The translations under genes were made by a program, and so were the position numbers. Under the pieces are notes generated by a model, which was not told where the DNA came from, searched no databases, and saw only the letters and a list, made by a program, of their open reading frames with translations. Shown one piece after another: positions 16,086 to 25,230 of a stretch of DNA of 64,000 bases (the first letter of the stretch is position 1; every line of letters starts with the position of its first letter). This DNA is from Chryseobacterium culicis. GTDB lineage: Bacteria > Bacteroidota > Bacteroidia > Flavobacteriales > Weeksellaceae. The DNA lies in assembly GCF_900108365.1 (NCBI RefSeq), contig NZ_FNWQ01000007.1, forward strand, positions 1 to 64,000, given 5' to 3'.

Positions 16086-17054
16086 CTAATTGTTGCTGGG
16101 TTTTGTATAAATCATTCTGTTGGTAATAATACCTTTGATTGGGTTTACATACAGGTTTCCTACATTGGAAACGGCCTGAAAAGCACATGTATAGAAACTG
16201 GAATGGGCCACTACCCTGTATTGATTATTATTGAATGCCTCAGGAATATCATTGATCATAAGCGCAGATGAATTAACATTGCTGTAATGAGAATCATTGA
16301 CAAGGTTAGTCCAGATGCTTCCTTTAAGAACCTGCCACTGATACGTTATATTATCAGGCGTTTCATCTGTAGGTGTATTACTGATTACGGCGGTTATCGT
16401 TGCCGATCCGCCAACAGGTACTGTATGATCACCGGGCTGGGAAAGATAAGTCAGAGGAGCAAGGTAGTATTCCGAAAGGATATTATACACCCTTATCTGG
16501 CTAAATACCAGACCTGCACCCAGAGCTTCACCAAAAACCAATCGAACTTCATCCCACGCCGCCGGAGGAGTTACTTTCATAATCCTGCGTCCCTTACTGT
16601 CTCCAAGATCCAGAAGAAGATGCTCATTAATTCCCACACGGTAAACCTCCTGCCCGTTATTGTAGAAAACAAAGTTTCCGGCATTAAAGCTGGGATATAA
16701 GTTAAAACCATCCGAGGCGAAATCAATATAGACCGGTTTATCTGCCTGAAAATCGGCTCCCGTAGTTCCTACCCCTAAAGACATACTGCAAAGAACACCA
16801 GCACCTGTACCCGGCTTTAAAGAAGCATATGAATTTACATCCGTATCTGTCATATTGCCGGGATTAACAGCTTCTTTCCCCAGCCTGACACAAAGCAGTC
16901 CGCCATCATTTGAGCTTGAAGTATTAGTATCCAGCAATCTTCCGCATCCACCGTTAGGCAGCGTTACCATCTCCTGAGACTGTAGCTGGGAAGCTACCAC
17001 AAAGCACACTATGGTCAAAATCCCGCGTAATATTGAATTTGTTTTCATCATCAA
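16086..17054 (-). CDS. Secreted protein with Ig-like C-terminal part
   Basis: The 322 residues begin with a signal peptide (ILTIVCFVVASQLQSQ); the start may be the third methionine. Residues about 25-200 (GGCGRLLDTNTSSSNDGG and on) are typical of exported flavobacterial surface proteins with jelly-roll-like strands. Residues about 205-310 (QPGDHTVPVGGSATITAVIS, then YQWQVLKGSIWTNLVNDSHY) form an Ig-like domain of the type that asks for a Y-x-W core. No T9SS tail is seen. The gene at 17136-17708, 81 bases upstream, is probably in the same transcript. Its role is unknown; adhesion is a guess. Confidence 0.65.
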   Translation of the reverse strand: MMMKTNSILRGILTIVCFVVASQLQSQEMVTLPNGGCGRLLDTNTSSSNDGGLLCVRLGKEAVNPGNMTDTDVNSYASLKPGTGAGVLCSMSLGVGTTGADFQADKPVYIDFASDGFNLYPSFNAGNFVFYNNGQEVYRVGINEHLLLDLGDSKGRRIMKVTPPAAWDEVRLVFGEALGAGLVFSQIRVYNILSEYYLAPLTYLSQPGDHTVPVGGSATITAVISNTPTDETPDNITYQWQVLKGSIWTNLVNDSHYSNVNSSALMINDIPEAFNNNQYRVVAHSSFYTCAFQAVSNVGNLYVNPIKGIITNRMIYTKPSNN

Positions 17055-17135
17055 TAATTTTAAAATGTAAATGTATACAAGAGAGAATTTTCATCCCTGA
17101 AAAGGGATGATTACAATGACAGCCTGCCATTTAAA

Positions 17136-17708
17136 CTACCTGATTACGAACACAATATTGACAAAAGAGGACGCAGTGGCCGGCCCTATCACATCATAAC
17201 TTAATATTCCGTTGGCGTCTATACTGACATTACCGAGAACTGTATTGTCAAAATCTGTCACATAATAATACAGATCTGACGGATTGGTAAAAAAGGGAAT
17301 AGCTGCCGGAGCACCGGTACTGGAGACTTTTGGCGCAGAAAATTGAGTCTTGTAAAGCTGGAATAAATCTTTTGTCTTTCCTGTGCCTGCCACAGAAGTA
17401 TCTATACTAATGGAGGGCATATAGAAAAACTTAACAATATTACCACTGATCGGAACCCAATTGGGAAGGTCTGAGGTTCCTGCATTTTGGGATAATGCCT
17501 GCCTTTTGAGGTCGTATACGAGCAAACCGTTAGCAGGATTGACAATTGTTGACAAATCGGAAATTCTGGGAATTAATACTCCTTTACTGGAGTTGGTAAC
17601 ATCTAATGCAGAACTCGTATCGGGACTGGGTATTCCTATTCCAATCTGTGAAAAGAGAGAACTGCCGGCAAGCAATGCCACAGTAATGAATAATTTTTCG
17701 ATTTTCAT
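17136..17708 (-). CDS. Secreted protein with surface-fibre type N-terminal module
   Basis: This 190-residue exported protein has a signal peptide ending in SLFSQ. The stretch IGIGIPSPDTSSALDV, then SKGVLIPRIS, then ANGLLVYDLKRQ, then LPNWVPI is a module seen again and again in Bacteroidota surface proteins. It resembles the start of tail-fibre-like adhesins. The same module returns in this window at 44949-47156 (C terminus) and 47219-47746. The C-terminal 90 residues are mixed and not recognised. It is the first gene of a probable two-gene unit with 16086-17054. Confidence 0.65.
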   Translation of the reverse strand: MKIEKLFITVALLAGSSLFSQIGIGIPSPDTSSALDVTNSSKGVLIPRISDLSTIVNPANGLLVYDLKRQALSQNAGTSDLPNWVPISGNIVKFFYMPSISIDTSVAGTGKTKDLFQLYKTQFSAPKVSSTGAPAAIPFFTNPSDLYYYVTDFDNTVLGNVSIDANGILSYDVIGPATASSFVNIVFVIR

Positions 17709-17950
17709 TTTTGTTTTGTTTGGTGTAAATATAAAATAATTTACTACATAAAACGTTATTTACAAACAAAAATAAAGTACACAAACACCTTATTATCAAT
17801 ATATTATGTATAAAAAATTAATCAAAACCATTAGAATTATTAAACATAATTCTTACATATTGTTATTTCTTAAACTAACTTTAATCAAATAGCATACTAT
17901 GCAACACATATAAATTATTCAAAAAGGTTACATCCATAGATGAGCATAAA

Positions 17951-17984
17951 AAAAAGGCCGTTTCTTTCGAAACGGCCTTTACTA
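17951..17984 (-). terminator. Terminator of secDF
   Basis: AAGGCCGTTTC and GAAACGGCCTT pair around a short TTTC-type loop. On the minus strand the stem is followed by a run of eight T. It lies 20 bases past the secDF stop. Confidence 0.85.
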
Positions 17985-18001
17985 ATTTATTGTAGTGTGT
18001 A

Positions 18002-20911
18002 TTACTTTGAAGCAAGTTCTTCTTTTGCAGAAGTGGATTTTCCGTGCACCTCTTCTTCTTTTCCTGTTTTAAGGAAGTCATAAGCAATTGCAGACGCAAT
18101 AAAGATGGATGAATAAGTACCGAATCCAATACCGATTAACATCGCAAACATGAATCCTCTCAGGTTATCACCTCCGAAGATAAAGATCGCAAGGATCACC
18201 AAAATAGTGGTGAATGAGGTGTTGAATGTTCTACCCAATGTACTTGAAATAGAGTCATCAAACAGACCTGCCAATGTTAGAGATTTTTTCTCTCTCAGGT
18301 ATTCTCTAATTCTGTCGAAGATAATTACCGTATCGTTAATTGAATAACCTAATACCGTAAGAATCGCGGCAATGAAATCCTGATTGATCTCCATGTTGAA
18401 CGGCATATATTTGTGAAGCAATGAATAGGCTCCTAAAATAATGACCGCATCGTGGAACAGAGCAGCTACCGCTCCAAGAGAGAACTGCCATTTTCTAAAT
18501 CTTACCAGGATGTAGATAAAGATCATCGCTAATGCAGCTAATACCGCATAAATACCGTGAGTCTGGATATCATCTGCAACAGAAGGTCCTACTTTTTCAG
18601 AAGAAATAATTCCTGCATGATCTTTATCAGCAGATTTGAAATCTTTCAAAGTAGTTCCTGCCGGTAAGTTTGTTTTTAAACCTTCAAATAATTTTTGTTC
18701 GATAATCTGGTCAGCCTTTAAAGATTCGTCTTCGATAAGGTAATCTGTAGAGATCTTTAATTGTCTGTTATTTCCGAAAGTTTTAGCTTCTACAGAAGAG
18801 TTTTTACCGTCTTCAGTTTTGAATAGAGCAACTAATTTTTCTTCAATATCTTCAGCTTTCACATCTTTGTCGAATCTTACCACATAGTTTCTACCACCGG
18901 TAAAGTCGATACCGTATTTGAAACCGTGTGTTGCTATTGAAATAACACAGATAACGGTAAGAACCGCAGAAATGATATATGCATATTTTCTCTTTCCAAT
19001 GAAATCGATCCATGTGTTTCTGAACAGGTTCTTGGTAGCTGGAGTCCAGACAGAAAGACCTTTTCCTTTATTTAATCTTGAGAAGATCATTACTCTTGAA
19101 AGAAGTACAGACGTAAACAAGGTCATCAGGATACCGATCATCAGGGTTAATGCGAAACCTTTAATAGGTCCTGTTCCGAAGAAGAACAGTACAACTGCCG
19201 TCAGGAACGTAGTAGTGTGACCGTCAATAATCGCGTTCAATGCATGCTTGAAACCATCTTTGTAAGCTTCAAGAATACTTTTCCCAGCGAATAATTCTTC
19301 TTTGGTTCTTTCATAAATGATAACGTTCGTATCCACGGCTACTGCCATCGTCAGAACGATACCCGCGATACCTGGAAGGGTAAGCGTAAAGTCTCCCGAA
19401 TCCATGATACCGAAAATATAGAATAAGTTGATCACCATTGCAATTACCGCATATACACCTGCTCCACCGTAGTAGAAAATGATGTACACAATGATAATAG
19501 CAAACGCAATGATGAATGACATTAAACCGGAATCAATAGCCTCCTGTCCTAAAGACGGACCTACAACCGTAGCCTGAACTACTTTTGCACCTGCAGGCAG
19601 TTTACCCGCACCTAATACGTCTACAAGTTCTTTAGCTTCTTCCTGAGAGAAGTTACCAGAGATCTGAGTTCTACCGTTAGGGATAGCATTTACAACGTTC
19701 GGAGCTGTATAAACTCTGTTATCAAGCGTTACAGCAACTGGTTTTCCAACGTTTTTCTCCGTTAATGTTTTCCACTCTTTTGCTCCTTTGGAGTCCATCT
19801 GCATATCTACTACCACTCTGCTCAGTTCGTCGTAGCTGATGTTGGCAGTTTCCACAGCACCGTCTACCGGAGCTTTTTGGTTGATGTTACCTCTGATAGC
19901 ATACAATACCAAGCTTTCCGTATCTGTAGCCTCAGGTTTGTAACCCCACATGAACTGTGTATATTTAATGTTAGCCGGACGTAAGGACTGACCTACTTTG
20001 CTGTTCAATATTTTGTTTACAACTGCAGTATCAGATAGTTTTACGTTGGCTACACCATTGGTTCTTAATTTGTCAAGATGTAAAAGGTTCATGAAGTTCA
20101 CATTCTTTGCCACTCCCATAGAATCACCTTTTGCAGCAACCATAGTTGTTAAAGTCTGGAAATAAGGCGCAATTTCAGGAACCTGCTGTACTTCCCAGAA
20201 CTGAAGTTTTGCGGAAGTCTGAAGCATTTTCTTCACTTTATCAATATCCTTCATACCAGGCATTTCCACAGAAATTCTCGCTGTACCAGGAACTCTCTGA
20301 ACGTTTGGCTGGATGGCTCCAAGCTTGTCAATTCTCGTTCTGATTACCTCGAAAGCTGTTCCTACAGACGCATCAATTTTTCTTTTAACAATGCTTTTTA
20401 CCTGCTCATCAGGCGTATTGTACTTCACCTCAGTAAGGGTAGTATTTCCGAAAATTTCCGGATCTGCCAACTTAAGGTTTGTTCCTTTAGCTTTGTTAAC
20501 TACATCGAACTGGTCAAAGAAGTTGTCGATGTAAGGTCTTGTAGAATTCTTCTGTGCTTCATCAGTTTTGTTTAAAGCCTCGATAAGTACAGGATTGGTG
20601 GAATAATTGGTTAAATCATTCACAAGATCCCTTTGGTTGATCTCCAAAAGAACGTTGATCCCTCCTTTCAAGTCAAGACCAAGTTTCATTTCCTTGTCTT
20701 TGGCTTTAGTGTAATAAAGTTTAGTGAATCCTAAATTCAAAGTATCCTTAGAAAGTCTTGTTATTTCTTTCTGATACTTCTCCGGATTGTCTCCTGCAAT
20801 AGCAGTTGCCTGCTTTTCAATCTTGCTGGCGTACCATGTTGGTAATAGCTCGTTTAAGCAAATCAACCCTAGTACAATAGCGACAATTGTAATAAGTCCT
20901 TTTCCTTGCAT
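18002..20911 (-). CDS. secDF: Protein translocase subunit SecDF (fused)
   Basis: This inner-membrane protein uses the proton gradient to pull exported proteins out of the SecYEG channel. Its 969 residues hold both SecD and SecF. The SecD half has a first helix, LGLDLKGGINVLLEI, a large periplasmic domain, and AVAVDTNVIIYERTKEE. From about residue 640 the SecF half has GIDFTGGRNYVVRF and LGYSINDTVIIFDRIRE. The fusion is usual in Bacteroidota. The tail after the last helix is short and charged (GKEEEVHGKSTSAKEELASK). A perfect TAnnTTTG box (TATATTTG, minus strand) at 20941-20948 is the likely -7 element. Confidence 0.95.
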   Translation of the reverse strand: MQGKGLITIVAIVLGLICLNELLPTWYASKIEKQATAIAGDNPEKYQKEITRLSKDTLNLGFTKLYYTKAKDKEMKLGLDLKGGINVLLEINQRDLVNDLTNYSTNPVLIEALNKTDEAQKNSTRPYIDNFFDQFDVVNKAKGTNLKLADPEIFGNTTLTEVKYNTPDEQVKSIVKRKIDASVGTAFEVIRTRIDKLGAIQPNVQRVPGTARISVEMPGMKDIDKVKKMLQTSAKLQFWEVQQVPEIAPYFQTLTTMVAAKGDSMGVAKNVNFMNLLHLDKLRTNGVANVKLSDTAVVNKILNSKVGQSLRPANIKYTQFMWGYKPEATDTESLVLYAIRGNINQKAPVDGAVETANISYDELSRVVVDMQMDSKGAKEWKTLTEKNVGKPVAVTLDNRVYTAPNVVNAIPNGRTQISGNFSQEEAKELVDVLGAGKLPAGAKVVQATVVGPSLGQEAIDSGLMSFIIAFAIIIVYIIFYYGGAGVYAVIAMVINLFYIFGIMDSGDFTLTLPGIAGIVLTMAVAVDTNVIIYERTKEELFAGKSILEAYKDGFKHALNAIIDGHTTTFLTAVVLFFFGTGPIKGFALTLMIGILMTLFTSVLLSRVMIFSRLNKGKGLSVWTPATKNLFRNTWIDFIGKRKYAYIISAVLTVICVISIATHGFKYGIDFTGGRNYVVRFDKDVKAEDIEEKLVALFKTEDGKNSSVEAKTFGNNRQLKISTDYLIEDESLKADQIIEQKLFEGLKTNLPAGTTLKDFKSADKDHAGIISSEKVGPSVADDIQTHGIYAVLAALAMIFIYILVRFRKWQFSLGAVAALFHDAVIILGAYSLLHKYMPFNMEINQDFIAAILTVLGYSINDTVIIFDRIREYLREKKSLTLAGLFDDSISSTLGRTFNTSFTTILVILAIFIFGGDNLRGFMFAMLIGIGFGTYSSIFIASAIAYDFLKTGKEEEVHGKSTSAKEELASK

Positions 20912-21128
20912 TTTGTTATAACTACGTTAAATTAAGTCGGCAAATATAATGATTTTCTTGTATTTTATGAATTTTTAACAACAGAAATGGTTTATTTTCA
21001 GAGATATTGGTATTCCGATTTCTATTTAAGATTTAACAATTTTTTTTCGCTATTATAGTAAAGTCTTCAAAATATGATTGGTATAAAATTTTCATTCACT
21101 CTTTCAACACACTAACTCTCAAAATATT

Positions 21129-22496
21129 ATGAAAAAACTACTTTTTAGCATCAGCATCTTTTCTTCCTTAATCGTTAATTCTCAAAGCATTAATTTGGAA
21201 GAATTTGTGACCGGACTTACCAGTCCCGTAGAAATTACAAACGCCAATGACAGCCGGCTTTTTGTAGTACAGCAAAACGGAATCATTAAGATTGTGCAGC
21301 CCACCGGAGCCGTTAATACAACTAATTTTTTAAACATCAGTTCGAAAATTATTTTTGGCGGCGAAAGAGGTCTGTTAGGACTGGCGTTTCACCCACAATA
21401 CGCTACGAACGGGTATTTTTTTGTGTATTATAACAACACGGCCGGCAACGTTACTGTTGCCAGATACAGCGTCAGCACCACAGATCCGAATGTAGCAGAT
21501 CCTAATTCTGAAAAAATCCTGCTAAGCATTCCGAAACCATTCGACAATCACAATGGAGGAAGCATTCATTTTGCTCCTGACGGAAAACTCTGGATCATCA
21601 CCGGAGACGGAGGAAGTGGCGGTGACCCAAATAATAATGCGCAAAACAAAAATTCGCTGCTGGGGAAAATGCTGAGAATAGATGTAGATGCCACTGGCCC
21701 TTACAATATTCCACCGGATAATCCTTTTGCAGGAGCAGGAGTGGATGGCGCTGATGAAATTTGGGCGTACGGCCTCAGAAACGGATGGAAATTCTCTTTT
21801 GACCTTACAACAGGAAATGTACTGATTGCAGATGTAGGCCAGGGAGCCATTGAAGAAATCAACAAAATGCCCATTACCACAGCAGGTTTAAACTATGGAT
21901 GGCGCTGCTATGAAGGCAATAATGTTTACAATACTGCAGGATGTGCTGCACAGTCTACGATGACGTTTCCGATTGCAGTGTATGATCATTCCGGAGGCAA
22001 ATGCTCCATCACAGGCGGTTATGTATACAGAGGAACCCAATACCCTTCACTACAGGGGAAATATTTCTTCGCAGATTACTGTTCCACTCAAATCGGAGTT
22101 CTGGACAGCAACAATGCGATCACCTGGACTTCTCCTTATTCCGGAAACAATTTTTCTACTTTTGGAGAGGATTATCAAAAAGGTCTGTACGTTGCAGCAG
22201 TCAACAGTGGAAAAATCTTTAAAATATCTACCGGTACTTTAGGCACTCATGAAAATACTCTGCCCAGTATCAAGGTCTACCCCAACCCTGCTTCAAAAGA
22301 GATTTTCATTGATGGGGTAAAAGATAAAAAAGCAACGCTGGAAATTATCAGTGCCGAGGGAAGAAAAGTACTGGAAACTGATCAGATTACTGACGGTAAG
22401 GGAATTAATATTTCAGGAATTCCTGCAGGAATGTACTATATCAATCTAAAATCCGGAGAACTTAAATCTTACAGTCAAAAAATAATTATTAAGTAG
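21129..22496 (+). CDS. PQQ-dependent sugar dehydrogenase-type protein, T9SS cargo
   Basis: This exported 455-residue protein has a signal peptide (LFSISIFSSLIVNSQ). Residues about 25-370 form the six-bladed propeller of the soluble aldose/sorbosone dehydrogenase family, with GGERGLLGLAFHPQY, NGYFFVYYN, HNGGSIHFAPDGKLWIITGD, WAYGLRNGWKFSFD, GLNYGWRCYEG and GGYVYRG all in order. Such enzymes oxidise sugars with PQQ as cofactor; PQQ would have to come from outside, as no pqq genes are here. Residues about 380-455 (KVYPNPASKEIFIDG, then GMYYINLKSG) are a type-A T9SS sorting tail, so it ends up on the cell surface or secreted. Confidence 0.9.
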   Translation: MKKLLFSISIFSSLIVNSQSINLEEFVTGLTSPVEITNANDSRLFVVQQNGIIKIVQPTGAVNTTNFLNISSKIIFGGERGLLGLAFHPQYATNGYFFVYYNNTAGNVTVARYSVSTTDPNVADPNSEKILLSIPKPFDNHNGGSIHFAPDGKLWIITGDGGSGGDPNNNAQNKNSLLGKMLRIDVDATGPYNIPPDNPFAGAGVDGADEIWAYGLRNGWKFSFDLTTGNVLIADVGQGAIEEINKMPITTAGLNYGWRCYEGNNVYNTAGCAAQSTMTFPIAVYDHSGGKCSITGGYVYRGTQYPSLQGKYFFADYCSTQIGVLDSNNAITWTSPYSGNNFSTFGEDYQKGLYVAAVNSGKIFKISTGTLGTHENTLPSIKVYPNPASKEIFIDGVKDKKATLEIISAEGRKVLETDQITDGKGINISGIPAGMYYINLKSGELKSYSQKIIIK

Positions 22497-22581
22497 CACT
22501 ATTCTTTAACATAGCACGTATGCGGCGTTTAAAATACGGAGCGCATCAAAGCATGTCAGCTAAAATTTTAAAGCCAAAATA

Positions 22582-22612
22582 AAAGCGGTTCAAAACTGAA
22601 CCGCTTTATTTT
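22582..22612. terminator. Bidirectional terminator
   Basis: AAAGCGGTTC and GAACCGCTTT form a ten-base stem around AAAACT, with T-rich DNA on one side and A-rich on the other. It lies between the convergent sugar dehydrogenase and hemN genes, next to the hemN stop. Confidence 0.85.
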
Positions 22613-23969
22613 ATATTGTCATAGAGAAAATTCTCGTTTCCGGTTTATTTCTCATCATTCTCAGGTCAAAAACCATCGCCACATTTCGGGTAAACGCTCT
22701 TCCTTCTTCTGTAATTTTAACTTCGGTTCCGTTGATGTTCACGAGACCATCATTTTCCATTTCTTTAAGCATTTCAAGGGCATTTTCAAGTTCAGGAAAA
22801 GAATTATTGATGTCAAAAGTGGTTTCAAGCTGACACATCAGATTCAGAATATGTCTTCTTACGATAAGATCTTCTTTATTCAGAACATGTCCTTTTACGA
22901 CAGGAATTTCTCCTTCTTCCACCATTTTCTGATATTCTTCCACGGTTTTGACATTCTGTGCGAAAGCATACCAGGAATCCGAAATAGCAGACATTCCAAG
23001 CCCCACCATCAGCTGGGTTTTGCTGGAAGTATAGCCCATGAAATTTCTGTGAAGTTTTTTATGAATCAGAGACTGATACAAATCATCATGCTCAAGAGAG
23101 AAGTGATCCATTCCTACCTCAATATATCCTAAATCCTGAAGAAGCCTTTTACCATCTTCATACAAACGGCGTTTTTCTTCTCCGCTTGGAAGATCATTCT
23201 CATCAAAACCTCTCTGTCCAACGCCTTTTACCCATGGAACGTGTGCATAGGAATAAAATGCAAGCCTGTCTGGTTTCAGCTCCATCGTTTTTCTGATCGT
23301 GTGTTCCATGGCCTCCCAATTCTGGTGTGGCAGTCCGAAAACAAGATCATGGCTGATTCCTCTGTAACCAATTTCCTTCGCCCATTCTGTAACGTTTTTT
23401 ACATTTTCGAATGGCTGAATTCTGTTGATGGCTTTCTGAACTTTAGGGTCATAATCCTGAACGCCAAAGCTTACTCTCCTGAAACCAAGATCATACAGCG
23501 TCTGAAGATGTTCTTTTGTAGTATTGTTAGGGTGTCCTTCAAAAGAGAATTCCGGGTGCTCTGCAATATCTACTGTTGAAAAAATACCTTCCAGCAATGT
23601 TCTTAAATTTTCCGGAGAGAAAAACGTAGGTGTTCCTCCTCCAAGGTGCAGTTCCTTAAGCTTAGGTTTTTCATTAAAAAGATCAAGATAAAGCTTCCAT
23701 TCTTTTAAAACACTTTCCAGATAAGGCACTTCTACACTGTGCTGTTTGGTAATACGCTTGTGGCATGCACAAAATGTACACAATGCCTCACAGAAAGGCA
23801 GATGGATATAAATAGAAATTCCCTCCTCTGCATTGCTCTCATGAAAAGACCTGATTACGGTTTCTTTCCATCTTTCCGGTGAAAATGTGGATTCATCCCA
23901 ATAAGGAACGGTAGGATAAGAAGTGTAACGCGGTCCGGGAATATTATACTTATCTATTAAAGAGTTCAT
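22611..23969 (-). CDS. hemN: Oxygen-independent coproporphyrinogen III oxidase
   Basis: This radical-SAM enzyme turns coproporphyrinogen III into protoporphyrinogen IX in heme synthesis when oxygen is low. The 452 residues match true HemN. GPRYTSYPT comes near the N terminus, then the cluster motif with C60, C64 and C67 plus the extra C69 in PFCEALCTFCACH. ELHLGGGTPTFF follows, then GFRRVSFGVQDYDP and the HemN C-terminal domain. The extra cysteine is the mark that separates HemN from HemW. It is a single gene; no clear FNR-type site was found in the 170 bases upstream. Confidence 0.94.
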   Translation of the reverse strand: MNSLIDKYNIPGPRYTSYPTVPYWDESTFSPERWKETVIRSFHESNAEEGISIYIHLPFCEALCTFCACHKRITKQHSVEVPYLESVLKEWKLYLDLFNEKPKLKELHLGGGTPTFFSPENLRTLLEGIFSTVDIAEHPEFSFEGHPNNTTKEHLQTLYDLGFRRVSFGVQDYDPKVQKAINRIQPFENVKNVTEWAKEIGYRGISHDLVFGLPHQNWEAMEHTIRKTMELKPDRLAFYSYAHVPWVKGVGQRGFDENDLPSGEEKRRLYEDGKRLLQDLGYIEVGMDHFSLEHDDLYQSLIHKKLHRNFMGYTSSKTQLMVGLGMSAISDSWYAFAQNVKTVEEYQKMVEEGEIPVVKGHVLNKEDLIVRRHILNLMCQLETTFDINNSFPELENALEMLKEMENDGLVNINGTEVKITEEGRAFTRNVAMVFDLRMMRNKPETRIFSMTI

Positions 23970-24147
23970 TTTGAAATTTAAAAATTTATAAAGGCATGAA
24001 ATTTAACATAATTAAAATTTCACCTTACAAAATTAACCATTAGTTATGAATTTTAACCTATGAATTATGTTAGGTCCTATTTTATAATGAGTCTAAATAC
24101 GTATGATCAGGCTTTTGACCGATAGTGATAAATTCTATATGTTTTAT

Positions 24148-25185
24148 TTAAAATTTTAATTTCATCACAGCAATTTTGTTATTTCCTGCAAAAACAACAC
24201 GGCTGCTATCAATCCACTGGCAGACAAAGAAGCCCTTTTCATCGGAAATTTTCTTCCAGGTCTTTCCAAAGTCTGAAGAATAGCTGATGTGCCTGTCTCC
24301 TACTGCAATGATTTCTTTTCCTTTGGATCCCGGTTTAATTTTCACACAGGTACTGTAACCCGCATTCTGTCCGGACGCCTGAATCTGCCATGTCTCTCCG
24401 CCATCAAAAGTGGTTGCTATATTATTGATATTCGCTTCCTGCCTGGTATAATCTCCTCCAACCGCAATCCCGAACTTATCTTCATAAAAATCTATAGAAT
24501 ATATTCCCTGCGAAGATTCTCCCTGGATAAATGGAGTTTCAATAATTTTCCAATCTAATCCTTTCTGCTTAAAAATTCTGGAAGCTTTTCCACCGGTTGC
24601 AATCCAGAGGATATCTTTGTAGGAAGCAATATTGGTATTGCTTGCGGCAAATGCGGCCTCTCCTTCTTTCAGCTTTAACTTTTCATGATTGCTGATGGGA
24701 GGATTCCATAGCTCATACATTTTCTTGTGCGGAAACAATAACGCCAGCTTCATCAAAAGATTTTTATCCGGATCACTGAACGTTATACCATATCCGTCTT
24801 TCACAAAATGTAAAGCATCATAAAAAGCGGTTTTGGCAGTGTCCTTAAAAATAACCTGAGAGATCAGCTCTTTTTTATCAATTTTAAAAAAATATGCCGG
24901 ACTTTCGATATTAATTGCATAAAATGATGTTTTATCCTGTGCCAATGTTCTGAACTGAAGTTTATCTTCAGACAGTTTTATCTGCTTCTGATTAGTAGAT
25001 TCTTTTAGATCTACAAACCCGAATTTGGAATCAGTTCCGCTATACCAGACTTTGTTGTCATACAATTCCAGCGCCCTGATACTGATTTTATCGTTAAGAA
25101 TGATTTCAAGGCTTTCCACCTGCTGGGAAAACGCGGTGAGTCCGAGAGACAGAAATACAATGGAAAAAAACTTTTTCATACACAT
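24148..25185 (-). CDS. Exported Asp-box (BNR-type) propeller protein
   Basis: The 345 residues carry a signal peptide (FFSIVFLSLGLTAFSQ). Short Asp-box repeats are visible (FDGGETWQI, SSDFGKTWKKI), with other propeller strands between them (LELYDNKVWYSGTDSKFGFV, KDILWIATGGKASRIF). The shape is that of sialidase-like or photosystem-II-stability-factor-like beta-propellers. The catalytic residues of sialidases are not evident, so it is probably a binding or assembly factor. Relatives are often loosely labelled oxidoreductase; I see no cofactor site. It stands between hemN and a permease, with terminators nearby. Confidence 0.75.
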   Translation of the reverse strand: MCMKKFFSIVFLSLGLTAFSQQVESLEIILNDKISIRALELYDNKVWYSGTDSKFGFVDLKESTNQKQIKLSEDKLQFRTLAQDKTSFYAINIESPAYFFKIDKKELISQVIFKDTAKTAFYDALHFVKDGYGITFSDPDKNLLMKLALLFPHKKMYELWNPPISNHEKLKLKEGEAAFAASNTNIASYKDILWIATGGKASRIFKQKGLDWKIIETPFIQGESSQGIYSIDFYEDKFGIAVGGDYTRQEANINNIATTFDGGETWQIQASGQNAGYSTCVKIKPGSKGKEIIAVGDRHISYSSDFGKTWKKISDEKGFFVCQWIDSSRVVFAGNNKIAVMKLKF

Positions 25186-25202
25186 CTATTTTAAGACAAA
25201 AA

Positions 25203-25222
25203 AAACCGCCGAAGCGGTTTAT
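25203..25222 (-). terminator. Terminator of the amino-acid permease gene
   Basis: AAACCGC and GCGGTTT pair around CGAA, followed on the minus strand by TTTTTTTTGTC. It lies just past the permease stop at 25231 and in front of the Asp-box gene. Confidence 0.8.
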
Positions 25223-25230
25223 ATTATTGA